The translations under genes and the position numbers were made by a program. Below, piece by piece: positions 35,869-44,087 of a DNA stretch of 64,000 nt. Under the pieces are notes generated by a model, which saw nothing but the letters and a program-made list of their open reading frames with translations, searched no databases and was not told where the DNA came from. This DNA is from Caproiciproducens galactitolivorans (GTDB lineage Bacteria > Bacillota > Clostridia > Oscillospirales > Acutalibacteraceae). Position 1 is the first letter of the stretch; the number at the start of each line of letters is the position of its first letter. The stretch lies in contig NZ_SRMQ01000001.1 in the NCBI RefSeq assembly GCF_004768785.1, positions 124,001 to 188,000 of the forward strand, written 5' to 3'.

Positions 35869-36432
35869 TTATATTCCCAGTTCGGTCATTTTGTCGCGCA
35901 GCTTGATGAAGTCATCAAAAGCGGCAGGTTTGTTGCCTGGGTTTCGTAAAAGCGCGGCGGGATGAAGGGTCGCCATCATCCAAACGCTGTTTTTCTCAAA
36001 AAACATACCATGCTCCTTGGTGATTTTTATATCCGGCTTTATCAGCCTCATCGCGGCGATTCGTCCAAGACAGACAATGATCTTCGGACGTATCAGCGCC
36101 ACTTGGTTACGCAGCCACTTAATGCAGACGTCCTGTTCTTCCGGCAGCGGATCCCGATTTTGCGGCGGCCTGCATTTCACAATATTCGCTATGTAAATAT
36201 TGGAATGCCGGTCAAGATCGATCGCCGCAAGCATTTTATCAAGCAGCTGGCCGCTTCTGCCGACAAACGGCTCCCCTTGTAAGTCTTCATTTTCGCCGGG
36301 TCCTTCTCCAACAAAAAGGACTTTTGCCTGCTCGTTTCCAATACCGAATACCAGGTTGGTTCTTTTTTCGCACAGCCCGCATTCGTGGCATTGTAAACAC
36401 GCGGATTTCAATTCTTCCCAGTTATCGTACAA
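35869..36432 (-). CDS. Uracil-DNA glycosylase, family 4 (4Fe-4S)
   Basis: A 187-residue DNA repair enzyme that removes uracil. The N-terminal cysteines (C18 and C21 in CGLC), a third Cys in VKCRPPQNR and a fourth in DVCIKWL form the 4Fe-4S set of family 4. The active-site motif is GEGPGENEDLQGEPFVG and the HPAALLRNP motif is near the end. Translation begins at TTG with GAAGGGTGG upstream. Convergent to the sugar cluster. Confidence 0.92.
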   Translation of the reverse strand: MYDNWEELKSACLQCHECGLCEKRTNLVFGIGNEQAKVLFVGEGPGENEDLQGEPFVGRSGQLLDKMLAAIDLDRHSNIYIANIVKCRPPQNRDPLPEEQDVCIKWLRNQVALIRPKIIVCLGRIAAMRLIKPDIKITKEHGMFFEKNSVWMMATLHPAALLRNPGNKPAAFDDFIKLRDKMTELGI

Positions 36433-36692
36433 AATGTATTGCCACCCTTCGTTTTTATAGATTTATTATAACATTTAAATCGGAAATGAAACAGCAGAAA
36501 ATCTTTGCTGTTAAAAATATGGATTTTCTAATTTTTATTTTAATGAAAGCTTTTTGAATAGCAATAATTGTGAAAGTATCAAGAACTATTGGCTGTGATT
36601 CTATTTTTTGTAAATATAGCTTTTACAAATTATAGAAACGGCCCAAGGCCGGGATTTTTCACTTGAACCGTTCGATCGAAAATAAAAAAGGG
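36433..36692. other. Intergenic region before the SRP RNA, no gene seen
   Basis: AT-rich spacer between the uracil-DNA glycosylase start and the SRP RNA promoter. It should contain the minus-strand promoter of the glycosylase. I see no open frame with a ribosome site. Confidence 0.5.
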
Positions 36693-36721
36693 TTGTCTTT
36701 TTTGCAGGGATCGTTTATAAT
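36693..36721 (+). promoter_or_regulatory. Promoter of SRP RNA
   Basis: TTGTCT (36693-36698) and TATAAT (36716-36721), 17-base spacer. Confidence 0.75.
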
Positions 36722-36734
36722 ATATTGGCTGGTA

Positions 36735-36925
36735 TAAAAGCAAGGCAGATGCGTGCAATAGGATATGCAGGCGGGCGGGCTCTGTACGGCAGGGTACCGT
36801 GAACCATGTCAGGCGGGGAACCGAGCAGCATTAAGCGGATTTCCCTGTGCGATACAGGCGGTCTGGTCGTCTGCATATCCTAGTGCATGATATACCGTTT
36901 TCAACGGTCTGTCTTGCTTTCAATT
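36735..36925 (+). ncRNA. ffs: Signal recognition particle RNA (4.5S-like)
   Basis: The domain IV core is clear: GTGAACC (36800-36806), GTCAGG (36809-36814), a CGG-GGAA-CCG tetraloop hairpin and AGCAGC (36825-36830). Long flanking arms pair (ATAGGATATGCAG near 36758 with CTGCATATCCTA near 36871). An outer pairing (AGCAAGGCAGA with TCTGTCTTGCT) suggests limits near 36738 and 36921; these ends are approximate. It binds Ffh for membrane-protein targeting. It directly precedes dnaX, as in many Firmicutes. No clear Alu-domain is seen. Confidence 0.88.
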
Positions 36926-36945
36926 TGTTTAAAGGCGGTGTTCGC

Positions 36946-38571
36946 TTGTATCAGGTTCTGTACAGAAAATGGAGGCCCAAGGTGTTTGCCGACGTTGTCG
37001 GCCAGCTGCAGGTAACCGTTACGCTGAAAAATGAACTGATGGCCGGACGTATCGCGCACGCCTATCTGTTTACCGGTTCAAGGGGAACGGGGAAAACCAC
37101 CTGCGCCAAAATTTTGGCAAAAGCGGTAAACTGCCTGCACCCTGTGAACGGGGATCCCTGCGGGGAGTGCGAGATATGCCGCGGAGTGGAAAGCGGTTCC
37201 GTCATGGATATTGTGGAAATAGACGCCGCCAGCAACAACGGTGTGGACAATATCCGTTCACTCCGTGAAGAAGCAAATTTTACTCCTGCCGCCGCAAAAT
37301 ACAGGGTATATATCATTGACGAGGTGCATATGCTTTCCGCCGGTGCATTTAACGCGTTGCTGAAAATACTGGAGGAACCGCCCGTCCACGTCATCTTTAT
37401 CCTTGCGACGACGGAGGTGCATAAGCTGCCGGCTACGATCCTTTCGCGCTGCCAGCGCTTTGATTTCCATCGTATTCCGCCAGAGGACAGCGCGGATCGT
37501 CTTATTTACGTTACGCAGCAGGAGGGCGCGGAGCTTGACCGGCAGGCCGCTCTTTTGATTGCCCGGCTTGCGGACGGCGCTATGCGCGACGCGCTTTCGC
37601 TCTTGGATCAATGCCTTGGCCGGAGCAAGCAGATTACCGTTGAAGTCGTAAATGAAACCGCCGGACTCGTCGGTAGGGAGCACCTTTTTGAATTGACCGA
37701 TGCGATCAAAACAAAGGATTCCGGCCGCGCGCTGGAAATCATTGATCAGCTTCACAATGCATCCAAGGATATGGCAAGGCTGTGCGAGGAGATGTCTTCC
37801 CATCTCCGCAATTTGATGCTCATAAAGACCACAAAGGATGCGCGCGGGATGATCGTTGTGTCCGATGCGGAATACGAAAGCCTGACAAAACAGGCGCTTT
37901 CCATGCCGCTTTCGGCTATCCTGCACGGGTTGGACACTATGCAGTCCGCGCTGGAAAAAATGTACCGCGGCGGCGACCGGCGCATTGAGTTCGAAATGGC
38001 GATGATACGCCTTTGCGCGCCGGAGCTGGACACCTCGCCGGAGGCGCTGATACGGCGCATAGAGGCTTTGGAAAGCGGTGTGGTAAGATCCGCAAGGATC
38101 GGTTTACCACAGAAGCCGAATGAAAAAAAGGCAGCTCCAAACGGTGTGCCTGCGGATTTGCAGGAGAAATCCATACCGGCAGAGAAGGCGGAAGAAAACG
38201 AAAAAACTGCTTCCCTGCTTCTGCAGAAGTCTGTGCAGGAGCTTCAGGAAAACGCGCAACCTTTGGCGGAATGGCCGGAAGTGCTGCAGATATTAAAGAA
38301 TTACTCCCATGTTACCGCAACCGCTTTTAATGGTTCAACCGCGTACATCAGCGGATCCTATGTGCTGATTGATGCCCCGAATGAAATCGCGTTCCGGCTT
38401 CTTCGGGAACAGACCCAGCGTGACCATATGCGCCGCGCGATTCAGCAGGTGACGGGGAAGGTGTATAATTTAGGACCATATAAAGGCCGGAAAGCGGAAA
38501 AGACAACGGATCCGCTCGCGGAGCTTGCCGGATTAGCGGAAAGCGAAGGAATTCCGGTCATTAAGAAATAA
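36946..38571 (+). CDS. dnaX: DNA polymerase III subunit gamma/tau
   Basis: A 541-residue clamp-loader ATPase. Domain I holds GSRGTGKTT (Walker A, near residue 45), a four-Cys zinc module (CLHPVNGDPCGECEIC), IIDEVHML (Walker B) and the sensor TTE. The tail after about residue 365 is charged and variable. TTG 36946 is chosen because the coding match starts MYQVLYRKWRP and AAAGGCGG lies just upstream; upstream frame overlaps the SRP RNA. It heads the dnaX-ybaB-recR operon. Confidence 0.96.
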   Translation: MYQVLYRKWRPKVFADVVGQLQVTVTLKNELMAGRIAHAYLFTGSRGTGKTTCAKILAKAVNCLHPVNGDPCGECEICRGVESGSVMDIVEIDAASNNGVDNIRSLREEANFTPAAAKYRVYIIDEVHMLSAGAFNALLKILEEPPVHVIFILATTEVHKLPATILSRCQRFDFHRIPPEDSADRLIYVTQQEGAELDRQAALLIARLADGAMRDALSLLDQCLGRSKQITVEVVNETAGLVGREHLFELTDAIKTKDSGRALEIIDQLHNASKDMARLCEEMSSHLRNLMLIKTTKDARGMIVVSDAEYESLTKQALSMPLSAILHGLDTMQSALEKMYRGGDRRIEFEMAMIRLCAPELDTSPEALIRRIEALESGVVRSARIGLPQKPNEKKAAPNGVPADLQEKSIPAEKAEENEKTASLLLQKSVQELQENAQPLAEWPEVLQILKNYSHVTATAFNGSTAYISGSYVLIDAPNEIAFRLLREQTQRDHMRRAIQQVTGKVYNLGPYKGRKAEKTTDPLAELAGLAESEGIPVIKK

Positions 38572-38597
38572 AGAAGACAAGCAGGAGGAGTTTTGAT

Positions 38598-38948
38598 ATG
38601 AAAGCAAGATTGCCACAAGGTTACGGTGGGGGCGGAGCTGCCAATTTACAGCAGTTAGCGCGTCAGGCCCAAAAGATTCAGGAAGATATGGATCGGATAA
38701 CGGCGGAGCTGGAAGTGAAGGAATATTCCGCGACAGCCGGCGGCGACGCTGTGAAAGCAACCGTAACCGGTAAGATGGAAGTAAAATCCATCGATATTAA
38801 ACCCGAGGTTGTTGACCCGGAAGACGTTGAAATGCTTTCCGATCTGGTGATCGCCTCTGTAAACGAGGCGCTTCGTGCGGCTGCAGCGGACAAGGCGCGG
38901 AGTATGGAGAAAATTTCAGGCGGCATTAATATGCCGGGGATGTTCTAA
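38598..38948 (+). CDS. YbaB/EbfC nucleoid-associated protein
   Basis: A 116-residue DNA-binding protein with the family core: [16 protein letters not shown] helix, then the strand-rich [16 protein letters not shown] segment and a C-terminal helix. It forms tweezer-like dimers on DNA. It lies between dnaX and recR in the usual order, with GGAGGAG before the ATG. Confidence 0.95.
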   Translation: MKARLPQGYGGGGAANLQQLARQAQKIQEDMDRITAELEVKEYSATAGGDAVKATVTGKMEVKSIDIKPEVVDPEDVEMLSDLVIASVNEALRAAAADKARSMEKISGGINMPGMF

Positions 38949-38953
38949 GTCCT

Positions 38954-39556
38954 ATGCCGACGTATAATGTAGCGCCGCTTTCACGCTTAATTGAGCAGTT
39001 CGAGCGCTTGCCCGGAATCGGGCACAAGAGCGCACAGCGGTTGGCGTATTATGTCCTGGGGCTTTCCAAAGAGGAAGCGCAGAGTTTCTCCGATGCCATT
39101 ATGGACGCGCATGAAAAAATTCATTACTGTAAGGAATGCTGTAACCTGACCGATCAGGAGCTTTGCCCCATTTGCCGCAATGAGACGCGGGATCAGTCTA
39201 TTATTTGTGTGGTGGAAGACCCGCGGGATGTGATTGCGCTGGAACGCACGAATGAGTTTAACGCCACCTATCATGTTTTGCACGGAACGATTTCGCCGCT
39301 GAACGGGATTGGCCCCGATCAGCTGTGCATTAAGGAGCTCTTGGCAAGAGTCAATGACGGTAAGGTAAAGGAAGTCATAATGGCCACGAATCCTACGGTA
39401 GAGGGCGAGGCAACAGCAATGTACATTTCCCGCCTTTTAAAGCCACTTGGTGTAAAGGTTACACGGCTTGCTTACGGGATTCCCGTGGGCGGGGATCTGG
39501 AATATGCCGATGAAGTCACGCTTTCCCGCGCAATAGAAGGGCGGAGCGAAATCTAG
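38954..39556 (+). CDS. recR: Recombination protein RecR
   Basis: A 200-residue recombination mediator working with RecO/RecF. It has a helix-hairpin-helix ([13 protein letters not shown]), the zinc finger with CKECCNL and CPIC, and a Toprim domain (VVEDPRD, then [12 protein letters not shown]). Its ATG lies five bases after the ybaB stop. Complete length. Confidence 0.97.
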   Translation: MPTYNVAPLSRLIEQFERLPGIGHKSAQRLAYYVLGLSKEEAQSFSDAIMDAHEKIHYCKECCNLTDQELCPICRNETRDQSIICVVEDPRDVIALERTNEFNATYHVLHGTISPLNGIGPDQLCIKELLARVNDGKVKEVIMATNPTVEGEATAMYISRLLKPLGVKVTRLAYGIPVGGDLEYADEVTLSRAIEGRSEI

Positions 39557-39568
39557 TTTACATAATAC

Positions 39569-39597
39569 TTGACTTTTTTTCGTGCCTGTGTTATGCT
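39569..39597 (+). promoter_or_regulatory. Promoter of smpB
   Basis: TTGACT (39569-39574) and TATGCT (39592-39597) with 17 bases between. Confidence 0.7.
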
Positions 39598-39625
39598 CAT
39601 ATTCCGGTAAGAATGGAGGCTTTTT

Positions 39626-40093
39626 ATGCCCAAAGAAAATTTAAAAACATTAGCGCAAAATAAAAAAGCCTTTCATGATTATTTTGTTGAAGAAAGTATG
39701 GAGGCTGGTATTGAGCTGCGCGGTACGGAAGTGAAGTCGCTCCGTAAAGGGCAGGTTAATTTGAAAGATGCATGGTGCTCGATTGTAAAGGGTGAGCTTT
39801 TAGTAAACGGAATGCATATCAGCCCATATGAGCAGGGAAATATTTTTAATCAGGATCCGATGCGCGTTCGCCGGTTGCTGATGCACAAGCGGGAGATTAT
39901 GCGTCTGTTTGGTTTGGTAAAGCAGGACGGGTATTCTTTGATTCCGCTGTCGGTTTATTTGAAAGGCTCCATTGTGAAGGTACAGGTGGGGCTTTGTAAG
40001 GGCAAAAAACTGTACGATAAGCGTGCCGTTATGGCGGCAAAGGCGGCGAAGCGCGATATTGACCGTGCGCTCAAAGAGAAAAACAGAGGATAA
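39626..40093 (+). CDS. smpB: SsrA-binding protein SmpB
   Basis: A 155-residue partner of tmRNA in ribosome rescue. Conserved [21 protein letters not shown]-type segment (read in parts) and the C-terminal basic tail [14 protein letters not shown] are present. Its gene precedes ssrA by 57 bases, the classical pair. GAATGGAGG precedes the ATG. Confidence 0.97.
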   Translation: MPKENLKTLAQNKKAFHDYFVEESMEAGIELRGTEVKSLRKGQVNLKDAWCSIVKGELLVNGMHISPYEQGNIFNQDPMRVRRLLMHKREIMRLFGLVKQDGYSLIPLSVYLKGSIVKVQVGLCKGKKLYDKRAVMAAKAAKRDIDRALKEKNRG

Positions 40094-40150
40094 GGCGTAT
40101 TTTTCGTTGCATTTACGTAGAATAGAATCAAAATCGATTCTGTTTATAAT

Positions 40151-40497
40151 GGGGATGTAAAGGTTTCGACGGGGATTGTGAGCCTTAGTAAGCGAGTAGC
40201 GGTGCGGGACCGCTATAAAATCCGCAATTTAAAAAATAAACGACAACAATACAGTTGCGTACGCAGCCTAATTAGGCTGCCGTCTTTACCGGGAATACCG
40301 CGGCCCGGATAAAGGCGTCGATTAGCGGTGAACGTGACCGAAGAACGCCTTTACTTTGGTCTTGATTGAAAGGCTACTGAACCGCAGAGCCTGCCTTTGG
40401 GCGCTGCGCGGAGGGAATGTAAAATCAAAGGCTACACTCGTAGAAAGCTTTGGTAAGCGATTTTCGGACACGAGTTCGACTCTCGTCATCTCCACCA
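40151..40497 (+). ncRNA. ssrA: Transfer-messenger RNA (tmRNA)
   Basis: The 5' end GGGGATGTAAAGGTTTCGAC and the 3' end GTTCGACTCTCGTCATCTCCACCA form the tRNA-like domain. The tag frame at 40242-40268 reads DNNTVAYAA and ends with TAA at 40269. The stop lies in a GCAGCC/GGCTGC hairpin, as usual. The resume codon appears to be GAC, giving a tag A-DNNTVAYAA after the tRNA-borne Ala. The 3' end also served as an integration site (see the remnant element downstream). Confidence 0.96.
40484..40496 (+). repeat. attL-like core in the ssrA 3' end
   Basis: CGTCATCTCCACC of the tmRNA 3' end recurs exactly at 42780-42792. With the mobile-gene remnants between them, the two copies look like attachment sites of an old integration. 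Confidence 0.65.
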
Positions 40498-40502
40498 AAT
40501 CA

Positions 40503-40549
40503 AAAACCCGCATGAGTGCTGAAAAATCCAGTATTCATGCGGGTTTTGC
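40503..40549 (+). terminator. Terminator after tmRNA
   Basis: Perfect 13-base arms AAAACCCGCATGA and TCATGCGGGTTTT. It begins six bases after the tmRNA CCA. Confidence 0.85.
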
Positions 40550-40682
40550 TATATATTACATCGGAATAGTTCAGAATAAAAAAGTGCCATAACGAACATT
40601 TTAAGTAAGCGTTTTGATAGGCGTTGTAGGCGAAAAAATAAGAGCGTCAAGTTTCAATTTGGTGTTCTTAACCATTTTGAGT

Positions 40683-40930
40683 TTAAGGCTCATATGTACC
40701 AATTTTCATTTCCATTACTTTTTCTTTATAAACGCCTGCAACTTCTTTGAAAAGAGGCCCAGCCTGTAGCTTTTCTGCTTCAATCGCTGCGTTGGCAATG
40801 GCTTCGTCTTTTTTCTTCCATACTTTACCTGGATCCATTGATGAAAACCATCGCATTTTTCCATTGATTTTTTCTTTGCACAGCTTGATTGCTCAAAGGA
40901 GTTCCGACTTCCCAATTTTGGGGCGTCCAC
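40683..40930 (-). pseudogene. Integrase-like gene remnant
   Basis: Read on the - strand with one frameshift near 40815 (a T run), the region gives CDGFHQWIQVKYGRKK and then DEAIANAAIEAEKLQAG followed by PLFKEVAGVYKEKV and a stop. This resembles the N-terminal arm and start of the core-binding domain of a tyrosine recombinase. The catalytic domain is missing. Its place next to the ssrA 3' end supports an integrase origin, but the assignment rests on a short fragment. Confidence 0.5.
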
Positions 40931-41143
40931 CTTACATTAATGAGCAAGGTAAAAAGCAGCCATGCATTGCAATGACCCGTGATGGATTCATGTTTCTAGT
41001 AATTGGGCTACAGAGGAAAGAAAGCGGCGGCAATCAAGGAAGCCTACATAAAACAGTTTAACGAAATGGAAGCCTTTATTCGAACGCTTGTTACAACCCG
41101 TAAGGAGTTTCCACTTCTTACGGATATGGTATCGATGTTTTAA
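40890..41143 (+). pseudogene. Rha-family phage regulatory protein remnant
   Basis: Joined across three frames the fragments read CSKEFRLPNFGAST, YINEQGKKQPCIAMTRDGFMFLV and GYRGKKAAAIKEAYIKQFN (given in parts), then MEAFIRTLVTTRKEFPLLT, which is the Rha regulator pattern of temperate phages. At least two frameshifts (near 40935 and 41012) break it, and the DNA-binding start is lost. Clear phage footprint, not functional. Confidence 0.7.
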
Positions 41144-41460
41144 GAAAAACAGAATGGCTTAAGACAAAAGAAGTCTATTATTGGGAAGGTATTGATACAC
41201 ATGGATTTGCTATTTTAGATGAAGCACGCAGTTTTCTCCCACAAATTAAATCAATACTGATGGATGAGACAACGTTGCTTTCTCATCGCAATTTATGGTG
41301 TGTAGAGGAAAAACCGTTCCATGGACAGCTAAATCGACTGACAGATGATGAATACCGACTTTTTTTATGCTTCAGGGTAATGTATGGCGATATGGCGTCC
41401 GATTAGAGCTAGAAAGAATTTCTTTTTCTTATGTGGAAAAAGTAGTGAAACGAATCATTA
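41125..41460 (+). pseudogene. JetD (DUF2220) C-terminal remnant, Wadjet-type
   Basis: The translated fragment runs YGIDVLRKTEWLKTKEVYYW, EGIDTHGFAILDEARSFLP, DETTLLSHRNLW and, after a frameshift near 41365 in a T run, YGVRLELERISFSYVEKV. The YW-x-G/E-x-IDTHGFAIL and MD-x-TLL-x-HR-x-LW motifs are those of the Toprim-like nuclease domain of JetD, the DNA-cleaving part of the Wadjet anti-plasmid system. JetA, JetB and JetC are not present, and the N-terminal domain is missing. Confidence 0.7.
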
Positions 41461-41550
41461 TTAGCACTCGGCAATTTAGGCCGTTTGCCATTGCTGTAGT
41501 AAAAAACGAAACATTCGCGGAATGCGGGTGCGAACCTAATCTTACCGAAA

Positions 41551-41585
41551 ATACCCTGTATCTCTTTATCAGAGATGCAGGGTAT
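41551..41585. repeat. Long hairpin in the decayed element
   Basis: Arms ATACCCTG-ATCTCT and AGAGAT-CAGGGTAT with a five-base loop and one mismatch. It may be an old terminator of the JetD-region transcript. Confidence 0.5.
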
Positions 41586-41730
41586 TTGATACATAACACA
41601 ACATAAAAGCTATGATTTGTGTTTTCCAACCATCGGTGGAATTATAGGTAAATTATAGAATTTTGTAGTAAGGTGTCGTTGAATTAATTGGAATATAATA
41701 CTATAATGGAAAAATATTGAAGGAGAGAAA

Positions 41731-42081
41731 TGGGCCTGCGCCGCATGGCTTGGGCTCTTAATATATTTCTTCAATACCGTGACGCGAAAAATGGTCGGAA
41801 CATTCCTAGCTGTTGCGTTTGTATTGTTGGACATTATGATTTCCAACGAATGGACGCCGGGGGCCTATGCCTTTTCGCCCATAACTCTTGCTCAGCTTTC
41901 GTCTTTATCGGGTATGAACCAACGGTATGGAATTACGCTGACCTATGCGTCTAAATTTTTTGTCATATCTCTTTGTGTGCTCATTGCACTCTGCACAAGC
42001 AGCGGACATTTTGAAAAATTGTATCAACGCCTTAGACGAAAGTTTGCAAAGAGTAATTTTGTACGGAGAAAGGAGATATGA
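41731..42081 (+). pseudogene. Truncated ABC transporter permease fragment
   Basis: An in-frame hydrophobic stretch beginning WACAAWLGLLIYFFNTV and ending at a TGA that overlaps the start of the ATPase pseudogene. It resembles the C-terminal end of an ABC permease: two to three hydrophobic segments and a basic tail (LRRKFAK). No proper start is present, so it is probably a 5'-truncated gene. Confidence 0.5.
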
Positions 42082-42083
42082 CG

Positions 42084-42726
42084 ATGGATGATAGTATTAT
42101 TTCAGTTAGAAATATTAGTAAAAAATTCGAAGAACAATATGTTTTAAAGAACATTAATGTAGAATTCCATAAAGGGAATATTTATGGCTTGATGCCGGAA
42201 CGGTTCCAGTAAAACCGTTCTGCTGAAGACAATCTGCGGTTTTGTTCCCCCCACCGAGGGAGATGTATTTGTCTGGAACAAGCATGTGGGACGGGATGTG
42301 GATTTTCCCGATAGCTTAGGTTTTGTTATTGAATCGCCGGGATTTTTGCCAATGGATTCCGGATTAAAAAACTTGAAATATCTTGCTTCAATCAAGCAAG
42401 GAATAGGGGCGGATCGTATTTGGGAGTGTATGGAGCTTGTCGGCCTTGACCCGAACAGCCGCAAGCCTGTCGGCAAATATTCTCTTGGAATGCGTCAGCG
42501 TTTGGGTATTGCACAGGCGATTATGGAAAATCCAGAAATTTTAATTTTGGATGAACCGATGAACGGCTTGGATAATCATGGCGTGGAAGACATACGATCT
42601 TTACTGCTTGGTTTGAAAAAGGAGGGAAAAACCATTATAATTGCGAGCCATAGCGCCGAGGACATTGACATCCTATGCGACGCCGTTTATGAGATGGATG
42701 CCGGAATGATTCGTCTCGTAAGATGA
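42084..42726 (+). pseudogene. Frameshifted ABC transporter ATPase
   Basis: The start (DDSIISVRNISKKFEEQYVLK) and the rest (GRNGSSKTVLLKTICGF, later YSLGMRQRLGIAQAI and LILDEPMNGLD) are in different frames. A single missing base near 42196, within the Walker A loop, separates them; the predicted product stops after IYGLMPERFQ. Walker A, signature and Walker B are otherwise intact, so the damage is recent or is a sequence error. It overlaps the permease fragment, as an operon would. Confidence 0.75.
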
Positions 42727-42773
42727 TTTTTTGCACCTTCCATTCTATTTTATGTACATCGAAAGAAGCGCGA

Positions 42774-42792
42774 GCCTCCCGTCATCTCCACC
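42774..42792 (+). repeat. attR-like degenerate copy of the ssrA 3' end
   Basis: GCCTCCCGTCATCTCCACC matches GACTCTCGTCATCTCCACC of the tmRNA 3' end at 17 of 19 positions, with the last 13 identical. It lies just after the ABC remnant and marks the far end of the decayed element. Confidence 0.65.
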
Positions 42793-43167
42793 TTCTTCCT
42801 TTGGTAATGTTTGATTGATGAAATTCCTTTACTTCAGAGAAAATAGCGGTATAATAGGTTGGTAATACATCGTTTGAGAGAAATAAGTGTTGGAAAAGAA
42901 ATTGCGATTCTGAAAAACTTTTTTTCGATAGTAACCATCTTTTACGTATTATATCAATATCCTTTTCTGCGGATTATATGTGTATATTTTAAAAAAAGGA
43001 AATATAGACTGGATGCATTTGAATTATAATGGAAAAAGCGGATATCAAGAGGATATCCGCTTTTCAATCTATTTACTTGTTGTTCGTTTTTTATTCATTA
43101 CTCCGAGATATAATAGGAATAATCGTTTGAAATGCAAGGCTGAAAATTTGAAATAGGAGAATTAAAA
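42793..43167. other. Intergenic region, no gene seen
   Basis: AT-rich 375-base spacer between the element end and dedA. It holds one terminator-like hairpin (43034-43065, arms AAAAGCGGATATC and GATATCCGCTTTT) and a few -10-like TATAAT sequences. No open frame with a ribosome site is visible. Confidence 0.5.
43034..43065. terminator. Symmetric hairpin upstream of dedA
   Basis: Perfect arms AAAAGCGGATATC and GATATCCGCTTTT, flanked by A and T runs; it could stop transcription on either strand. Confidence 0.65.
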
Positions 43168-43824
43168 TTGGATTTTAGTACAATTGTGGATCTTTTTCTT
43201 CATCTGGACCAGCACTTGTCCATATTGATTAACCAGTATAATACATGGGCTTATGTCTTTCTATTTATTACCATATTTATTGAAACCGGTCTAGTCATCA
43301 CGCCCTTTCTTCCAGGGGATTCGCTTTTGTTTGCCGCGGGTGCAATTGCGGCTACGGGCGGGCCGATCAACATTCCGCTCATTATTCTGTTGCTCTATAT
43401 TGCCGCGATTTCAGGGGATACCTTAAATTACCATATCGGCCATATGCTGCGGAAAAAAGTTCAGAAGCGTGAAAAAATCCCCTTGGTGAGCACAGAGAAT
43501 ATTGATAAGGCGCAGAATTTTTTCATTAAGCATGGTGGAAAAACGATCACAATTGCACGGTTTGTCCCGATTATCCGTACCTTTGCTCCGTTTGTTGCGG
43601 GGGCAAGTAAAATGCCTTACCGAAAATTCCTGATGTATAATGTAATCGGCGGCATCACATGGGTATCCCTGCTCTTTGGTTTCGGCTATTTTTTTGGAAA
43701 CATCGGCTATGTAAAAGAGCATTTCAGCCTTGTGATCGTTGCAATTATCGGAATTTCCGTTGTCCCTGTACTTGCAGTATATATCAATAATAAATTGAAA
43801 ATGAAAAGGGGAAGCATGGATTAA
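43168..43824 (+). CDS. DedA-family (SNARE-associated) membrane protein
   Basis: A 218-residue polytopic membrane protein of the DedA/VTT family. It has the conserved FIETGLVITPFLPGD-like segment near residue 36 and the FVPIIRTFAPFVAGASKMPYRKF re-entrant motif (in parts) near residue 130. DedA proteins act in lipid-carrier recycling and membrane homeostasis, and some flip undecaprenyl phosphate or phosphatidylethanolamine. The start is TTG 43168 after AGGAGA. Monocistronic with a strong hairpin after it. Confidence 0.92.
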   Translation: MDFSTIVDLFLHLDQHLSILINQYNTWAYVFLFITIFIETGLVITPFLPGDSLLFAAGAIAATGGPINIPLIILLLYIAAISGDTLNYHIGHMLRKKVQKREKIPLVSTENIDKAQNFFIKHGGKTITIARFVPIIRTFAPFVAGASKMPYRKFLMYNVIGGITWVSLLFGFGYFFGNIGYVKEHFSLVIVAIIGISVVPVLAVYINNKLKMKRGSMD

Positions 43825-43874
43825 TCCCTTTTTTGCCGTCTGCAGAATGTCCGCGGGATAGCAACAGATACGGC

Positions 43875-43921
43875 AAACAAATACGGGCCAGACGCCATAA
43901 ACCGCCGGCCCGTATTTGTTT
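43875..43921. terminator. Bidirectional terminator after dedA
   Basis: 15-base arms AAACAAATACGGGCC and GGCCCGTATTTGTTT. Confidence 0.85.
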
Positions 43922-43934
43922 CATTTAAAGGGAG

Positions 43935-43969
43935 GTGCGCACTATCCGTAAAAAACGGATGGTGCGCAC
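43935..43969. repeat. Perfect GTGCGCAC hairpin without T tract
   Basis: Arms GTGCGCAC-ATCCGT and ACGGAT-GTGCGCAC separated by five A, one mispaired base on each side. GTGCGCAC is itself palindromic. No T run follows on either strand, so this is not a plain terminator. It lies between dedA and the end of the hydrogenase operon. Confidence 0.65.
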
Positions 43970-44087
43970 ATGTGGTAATTATGGATTAAAGGTGTAATCC
44001 AATTTATTACAAAGCCTGGAAATTCCTATCACAAATGTGATTATGACTGTGTGTGCAATCATATGAATTCCCGCTTTATAAGCAGGT

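Noticed and set aside
40151-40592. Short frames inside the tmRNA on both strands
   Set aside because: The region is the tmRNA gene and its terminator. Only the tag frame is translated.
41367-41606. 79-codon frame as an independent gene
   Set aside because: Its first part continues the JetD sequence after a frameshift and no ribosome site precedes it. The last part has no recognisable content.
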